Shown: in pieces, positions 7,314 through 10,261 of the stretch
Layout: every line of letters begins with the position of its first letter
How positions within the stretch are numbered: position 1 is the stretch's first letter
From: Tepidimonas sp.
GTDB lineage: Bacteria; Pseudomonadota; Gammaproteobacteria; Burkholderiales; Burkholderiaceae_C
DNA length: 10,261 bases
Reading direction: 5' to 3'
Assembly: GCA_025054905.1 (NCBI GenBank)
Contig: JANWZF010000049.1
Location: 1 to 10,261, forward strand
The notes under the pieces: generated by a model
The model's input: only the letters and a program-made list of their open reading frames with translations
Database searches by the model: none
Told to the model about the DNA's origin: nothing
Made by a program: the position numbers and the translations under genes

Positions 7314-7322
7314 AGTCTACCA
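7314..7322 (-). promoter_or_regulatory. Candidate extended -10 promoter for the secretion operon
   Basis: On the minus strand this reads TGGTAGACT, fitting the extended -10 form TGnTAnnnT, 9 nt before the ATG at 7304. It is preceded by an AT-rich island (7322-7341, including the palindrome CATATATG at 7326-7333) that stands out in this GC-rich DNA. No convincing -35 is visible at 16-18 nt. If correct, the mRNA would have a leader of only a few bases, consistent with the missing Shine-Dalgarno. Confidence 0.35.
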
Positions 7323-7366
7323 TGCCATATATGAAATTTTTGGCCTCATCCTCACCGCCGGCCCGC

Positions 7367-7372
7367 TATCAT
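7367..7372 (+). promoter_or_regulatory. Candidate -10 box (TATCAT) for the DUF3717-DUF1289 gene
   Basis: TATCAT lies 48 nt before the ATG at 7421 in the 116-bp divergent region (7305-7420). The best -35-like hexamer, TTGGCC at 7340-7345, is 21 nt away, which is too far for a good sigma-70 promoter, so confidence is low. Confidence 0.3.
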
Positions 7373-7420
7373 GCGCTGCCCCACGACGTTTGCACCTGAG
7401 GTTTGCCCACCGACGCGCCC

Positions 7421-7885
7421 ATGGCTGGGATCCACATCACCGACATCGAAGCTGCGATCAACTACTGGCGCCAGCGTCAGCCTTCGCCCGACGGCGTGAC
7501 GCTGCCGGCGCCGCTGCGTGCGCTGGCCGAGGTGTATGCGCTGCTGATCCACTACGGCGAAGAAGAAGCCGACGAGCACACGATGCCGCGCGCGGCCTGG
7601 CAGGCGTGGAAGGTCTGGTACGACACCACCCCCGACACCCCGTGCATCGCGATTTGCTCGACCAACCAGGGCGATGCGGTGTGCAAGGGCTGCGGGCGCA
7701 CGCACGAGGAGGTGACGCGCTGGCCAGCGATGAGCCCGGGAGAAAAGCGCGCCGTCTGGCGCCGCATCCTGCGCGAAGGCGATGCGCTGCGCTTCACCGT
7801 GTACGCCGAGCGTGCGGTGGAGCGCCGCGCCGCCGCGGTCAGCGCCGAACCAGCCGGGCAACCGCCTGCCCCCAGCCGGCCCTGA
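7421..7885 (+). CDS. DUF3717-DUF1289 fusion protein with a four-cysteine motif
   Basis: This is a 154-residue protein of unknown function. Residues 4-45 (IHITDIEAAINYWRQR, then LAEVYALLIHY) look like DUF3717, a short all-helical family. Residues 72-118 look like DUF1289, with TPCIAICS, VCKGCGRTHEEVTRW and a MSPGEKRAVWRRI helix. The four cysteines C75, C79, C88 and C91 are spaced C-x3-C-x8-C-x2-C and probably bind a metal ion or cluster, though this is not shown. The tail after residue 135 is Ala/Pro-rich. There is no signal peptide or membrane segment, so it is probably cytoplasmic. The frame also allows a TTG start at 7403 (six extra residues). ATG 7421 is preferred because it sits directly before the DUF3717 homology; neither start has a well-spaced ribosome binding site. 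It is divergent from the secretion operon and converges on purB. Domain names are from memory. Confidence 0.88.
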   Translation: MAGIHITDIEAAINYWRQRQPSPDGVTLPAPLRALAEVYALLIHYGEEEADEHTMPRAAWQAWKVWYDTTPDTPCIAICSTNQGDAVCKGCGRTHEEVTRWPAMSPGEKRAVWRRILREGDALRFTVYAERAVERRAAAVSAEPAGQPPAPSRP

Positions 7886-7891
7886 GCTCCA

Positions 7892-7916
7892 GGCCGCCGC
7901 AGGCCCAGCGGCGGCC
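7892..7916. terminator. GC-rich hairpin between converging DUF1289-fusion gene and purB
   Basis: The arms GGCCGCCGC (7892-7900) and GCGGCGGCC (7908-7916) are a perfect 9-bp inverted repeat with a 7-nt loop, inside the 46-bp gap between the two converging stop codons. It starts 7 nt after the plus-strand stop. There is no T-run on either strand, so it would be an imperfect bidirectional terminator or a 3'-end stabilising stem. Confidence 0.5.
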
Positions 7917-7931
7917 AGCTGCAGCCCCCCT

Positions 7932-9389
7932 TCAGATCCGCCGCGCCAGCTCGGCAGCCTTGCCGGTGTAGCCGGCCGGCGTCAGCGCGCGCAGGCGGGC
8001 CTTTTCCGGTGCGGGAATCGGCAGGTCGTCGATCAGCGCGTGCAGCGCCTCGCGCGTGACCCGCTGGCCCCGCGTGGCGTCCTTGAGCCGCTCGTACGCC
8101 CCGGGCACGCCATAGCGGCGCATGACGGTCTGGATCGGCTCGGCCAGCACTTCCCAGGCCGCGTCCAGGTCGGCCGCCAGCGCCGGCTCGTGGAGCTCCA
8201 GCTTGCCCAGCCCGGTCAGCAGCGCCTGATGCGCCAGCACCGCGTAGCCCAGCGCCACGCCCATGTTGCGCAGCACGGTGGAGTCGGTCAGGTCGCGCTG
8301 CCAGCGGCTGATCGGCAGCTTCTCGCTCAGGTGGCGCAGCAGCGCGTTGGCCAGGCCGAGGTTGCCTTCGGCGTTTTCGAAGTCGATCGGGTTGACCTTG
8401 TGCGGCATCGTGGAGGAGCCGATCTCGCCGGCCTTGAGCTTTTGCTTGAAGTAGCCCAGGCTGATGTAGCCCCAGACGTCGCGCGCCAGGTCCACGAGGA
8501 TGGTGTTGCTGCGCGCGATGGCATCGAACAGCTCGGCCATGTAGTCGTGCGGCTCGATCTGGATGCTGTAGGGCTGAAAGGTCAGGCCCAGGCCGATCGG
8601 TGCGTCCACCGGCGTCTCGGGCCCCGGCGCTGGGGTCTCCACGACGCTGCGCGCAAACGCCTCCCAGTCCACGTCCGGATAGGCGGCCAGGTGCGCGTTG
8701 TAGTTGCCCACCGCGCCGTTCATCTTGGCACGCAGCGGCACGGCGGCAATGCGCTCGCGCGCCGTCTGCAGGCGCGCCACCACGTTGGCCAGCTCCTTGC
8801 CGACGGTGGTGGGGCTGGCGGTCTGGCCGTGCGTGCGCGACAGCATCGGCTGGTCGGCCCAGGCGTGCGCCAGCGCGCGCAGCCGCTCGATGATGGCATC
8901 CAGCCCCTGCAGCAGCACCGCGCGGCCCGCCTGCAGCTGCAGCGCGTGGCTGGTGTTGTTGATGTCTTCGCTGGTGCAGGCAAAGTGCACGAACTCGCCG
9001 GCGCGCTGCAGCTCGGGCCAGCCCGCAAACACCCCCGGCACGCCCAGAGGCGCGTGCCCGCGGATCCAGTACTCCACCGCCTTGACGTCGTGGTTGGTGG
9101 TTTGTTCGATCGCCTTGATCGCCGCCGCATCGGCCGGCGAAAAATCCCGCACCACGCGGCGCAGATGCGCACGCGCCGCCGCCGACAGCGGTGGAAACTC
9201 CGGCAGGCCCAGGTCGCTCAGGCGCTCCAACCACGTCAGCTCCACCTGCACGCGCCGGTGCATGAAGCCGAATTCGCTAAAAATCGGCCGCAAAGCCGCG
9301 AGCTTGGCGGCGTAGCGGCCATCCAGGGGCGACAGCGCGGTCAGCGCGGCATCCGGCGTGGCAAGGGAGGCGTCAGCGGGGGCTTGCAT
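7932..9389 (-). CDS. purB: Adenylosuccinate lyase
   Basis: This 485-residue cytoplasmic enzyme of the fumarase/aspartase superfamily acts twice in purine synthesis: it splits SAICAR to AICAR plus fumarate, and adenylosuccinate to AMP plus fumarate. Conserved blocks are all present: SPLDGRY (20-26), TTNHDVKAVEYW (97-108), FACTSEDINNTSHAL (136-150), SRTHGQTASPTTVGKE (184-199) with catalytic H187, GAVGNYNAH (225-233), QIEPHDYMAELF (277-288), the signature GSSTMPHKVNP (324-334) carrying the catalytic serine, and WQRDLTDSTVLRN (363-375). The pattern is that of the E. coli-type PurB (456 residues). It is longer mainly through an N-terminal extension of about 13 residues and a roughly 14-residue Pro-rich insertion near 252-265. 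The frame stays open upstream to 9506, but ATG 9389 is chosen because it lies just ahead of family homology and directly behind a -10 box. Confidence 0.97.
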   Translation of the reverse strand: MQAPADASLATPDAALTALSPLDGRYAAKLAALRPIFSEFGFMHRRVQVELTWLERLSDLGLPEFPPLSAAARAHLRRVVRDFSPADAAAIKAIEQTTNHDVKAVEYWIRGHAPLGVPGVFAGWPELQRAGEFVHFACTSEDINNTSHALQLQAGRAVLLQGLDAIIERLRALAHAWADQPMLSRTHGQTASPTTVGKELANVVARLQTARERIAAVPLRAKMNGAVGNYNAHLAAYPDVDWEAFARSVVETPAPGPETPVDAPIGLGLTFQPYSIQIEPHDYMAELFDAIARSNTILVDLARDVWGYISLGYFKQKLKAGEIGSSTMPHKVNPIDFENAEGNLGLANALLRHLSEKLPISRWQRDLTDSTVLRNMGVALGYAVLAHQALLTGLGKLELHEPALAADLDAAWEVLAEPIQTVMRRYGVPGAYERLKDATRGQRVTREALHALIDDLPIPAPEKARLRALTPAGYTGKAAELARRI

Positions 9390-9399
9390 AGTGGCCCCG

Positions 9400-9405
9400 A
9401 TTGTA
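9400..9405 (-). promoter_or_regulatory. Candidate -10 box (TACAAT) of purB
   Basis: TACAAT on the minus strand lies 10 nt before the purB ATG at 9389. Transcription would begin only a few bases before the start codon, giving a near-leaderless mRNA, which fits the absence of a Shine-Dalgarno. No clear -35 is seen at 16-18 nt. Confidence 0.5.
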
Positions 9406-9445
9406 GGCGCCTGCCCGCATACCGACGCCACAGCCGAAGGTGGAA

Positions 9446-9462
9446 GGCCGCCGCTGCCGGCC
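9446..9462. other. Small inverted repeat in the purB/GST divergent region
   Basis: GGCCG (9446-9450) and CGGCC (9458-9462) form a 5-bp inverted repeat with a 7-nt spacer. It overlaps where the -35 of the plus-strand promoter would lie (a weak CTGCCG at 9454-9459), so it could be an operator. Five GC base pairs are also easily found by chance in this composition. Confidence 0.2.
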
Positions 9463-9475
9463 AGCCTCTCCTCTC

Positions 9476-9481
9476 TACAAT
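9476..9481 (+). promoter_or_regulatory. Candidate -10 box (TACAAT) of the GST gene
   Basis: TACAAT is embedded in CTACAATC, the same octamer context as the purB -10 on the other strand. A poor -35 candidate CTGCCG (9454-9459) is 16 nt upstream. The leader to ATG 9539 would be about 50 nt. Confidence 0.5.
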
Positions 9482-9538
9482 CAACATCCCGGCGCTGCTG
9501 TTCCATCGGGATGGCCGCAGCGCCTCGACCCGCCCCAC

Positions 9539-10168
9539 ATGACCATGAAACTCAAGCTCATCGGCAGCCTCACCAGCCCCTACGTGCGCAAGGTACGCAT
9601 CGTCATGGCCGAGAAAAAGCTCGATTTCCAGTTCGAGCAGGCCGACCCGTGGGCCCCCGACAGCCCGGTGACCGAGGCCAACCCGCTAGGCAAAGTCCCG
9701 TGCCTGGTCATGGAGGGGGGCGAGGCGGTGTTCGACTCGCGCGTCATCGTCGAATACCTGGATACGCTGTCGCCGGTGGGCAAGCTGATTCCATCCAGCG
9801 GACGCGAGCGCGCCGAGGTCAAGACCTGGGAAGCGCTGGCCGACGGCGTGCTGGATGCCGCGGTGGCCGCGCGCATGGAGCAGGTCTGGACCGGGCGGGC
9901 TGCGCACGAACGCAGCCAGGCCTGGATCGATCGCCAGCTGGCCGCGGTGCAGCGCGCGCTAAAGGCGATGAGCCTGGGGCTGGGCGACCGCGCGCACTGC
10001 CACGGCGTGCACCTGTCGCTGGCCGACATCGCCGTCGGGGTGGCGCTGGGTTACCTGGACTTCCGCTTCCCAAGCATCGACTGGCGCAGCGCCTACCCGA
10101 ACCTGGCCCGCCTGCACGAGCGGCTGATGCAGCGGCCGAGCTTTGCCGAAACGCTGCCGCCGGCCTGA
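9539..10168 (+). CDS. Glutathione S-transferase family protein, YibF-like
   Basis: This 209-residue soluble protein has a thioredoxin-fold N-domain and an all-helical C-domain. LIGSLTSPYVRKVRI (7-21) carries the N-terminal active-site Ser/Tyr region (S13 the likely glutathione-activating residue). NPLGKVPCL (48-56) contains the cis-proline P54. VFDSRVIVEYLD (64-75) has the DS pair that binds the glutathione gamma-glutamyl group. HLSLADIAVGVAL (158-170) is the conserved N-capping box of the helical domain, and the C-terminus ends RPSFAETLPPA. The motifs and length match E. coli YibF as I remember it. The substrate is unknown for that group, so no specific reaction is assigned. ATG 9539 and ATG 9545 are both plausible starts; neither has a Shine-Dalgarno. 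The gene is divergent from purB with a 149-bp shared promoter region. Confidence 0.93.
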   Translation: MTMKLKLIGSLTSPYVRKVRIVMAEKKLDFQFEQADPWAPDSPVTEANPLGKVPCLVMEGGEAVFDSRVIVEYLDTLSPVGKLIPSSGRERAEVKTWEALADGVLDAAVAARMEQVWTGRAAHERSQAWIDRQLAAVQRALKAMSLGLGDRAHCHGVHLSLADIAVGVALGYLDFRFPSIDWRSAYPNLARLHERLMQRPSFAETLPPA

Positions 10169-10177
10169 GTGCGAACG

Positions 10178-10202
10178 AAAAAAAGACCGCGAAGCAGCGG
10201 CC
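10178..10202 (-). terminator. Intrinsic terminator for a leftward gene beyond the right edge
   Basis: On the minus strand the sequence reads GGCCGC, loop TGCTTC, GCGGTC, then seven T residues. This is a 6-bp stem (one G-T pair) with a U-run, the form of a rho-independent terminator. It faces left and lies 10 bp past the GST stop. All three minus-strand frames are open from 10261 to this point, so the stop codon of the gene it serves must lie outside the window. It does not suit the GST gene, because the plus-strand transcript has A's before the stem and no U-run after it. Confidence 0.75.
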
Positions 10203-10210
10203 GGGACAAC

Positions 10211-10231
10211 AGGAGGAGGGAGGGAGGAGGA
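10211..10231. repeat. Perfect homopurine mirror repeat
   Basis: This 21-nt tract contains only A and G on the plus strand and reads identically in both directions around A10221. It has six G-runs of two or three bases separated by single A's. Such homopurine mirror repeats can form triplex (H-DNA), and the G-runs could form a G-quadruplex. It lies in the transcribed tail before the leftward terminator. Confidence 0.7.
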
Positions 10232-10261
10232 GAACCGCCCCGGCCACCGTTTCTGGCACAC

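Noticed and set aside
9390..9506. Extension of purB to an upstream ATG at 9506
   Set aside because: The extra 39 residues have no family similarity and would cover both promoter candidates.
1..10261. CRISPR arrays, tRNA or rRNA genes
   Set aside because: Reading through the window, I saw no regularly spaced direct repeats, tRNA-like cloverleaf or rRNA sequence.

Overview
The window is very GC-rich, with strongly G/C-ending codons in every gene. It reads as the chromosome of a betaproteobacterium, most likely order Burkholderiales. The reasons are a DUF3717-type N-terminus (a family I know mainly from Burkholderia relatives), CTACAATC-type -10 boxes placed almost on top of start codons, and the style of the PurB and YibF-like GST proteins. 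This placement is inference; there is no rRNA or other marker here.

Layout. Positions 1-7304 are a single minus-strand block. Read in its own direction it contains: a small protein resembling the N-terminal (REC/WED) half of IS605 OrfB/TnpB with no RuvC nuclease domain (7304-6654); two tandem type I secretion ABC permease/ATPases (6667-4901 and 4904-3135); an HlyD/PrtE-type membrane fusion protein (3096-1726); a TolC-type outer membrane channel (1722-337); and, after 58 bp, the first 92 codons of a mannose-1-phosphate guanylyltransferase (ManC/AlgA type) that leaves the window at position 1. The first three genes overlap each other, and the HlyD and TolC genes are 3 bp apart, so at least five genes look like one operon. 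Together they supply a complete inner-membrane/periplasm/outer-membrane type I export channel. No secreted substrate is encoded in the window.

From 7421 to the right end are ordinary chromosomal genes. A plus-strand DUF3717-DUF1289 fusion protein (7421-7885) is divergent from the secretion operon and converges on purB (minus, 7932-9389) over a strong hairpin. purB is divergent from a YibF-like glutathione S-transferase (plus, 9539-10168), with two near-leaderless promoters between them. The right edge holds an intrinsic terminator facing left, for an unseen gene beyond 10261, followed by a perfect homopurine mirror repeat.

The most unusual element is the RuvC-less TnpB-like protein heading the secretion operon. 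Its 3' coding end carries a perfect 10-bp inverted repeat, close to where a TnpB guide-RNA scaffold would lie and just upstream of the first ABC gene's start. It may be a domesticated transposon-derived protein acting on the operon, but this is a hypothesis from sequence reading only.
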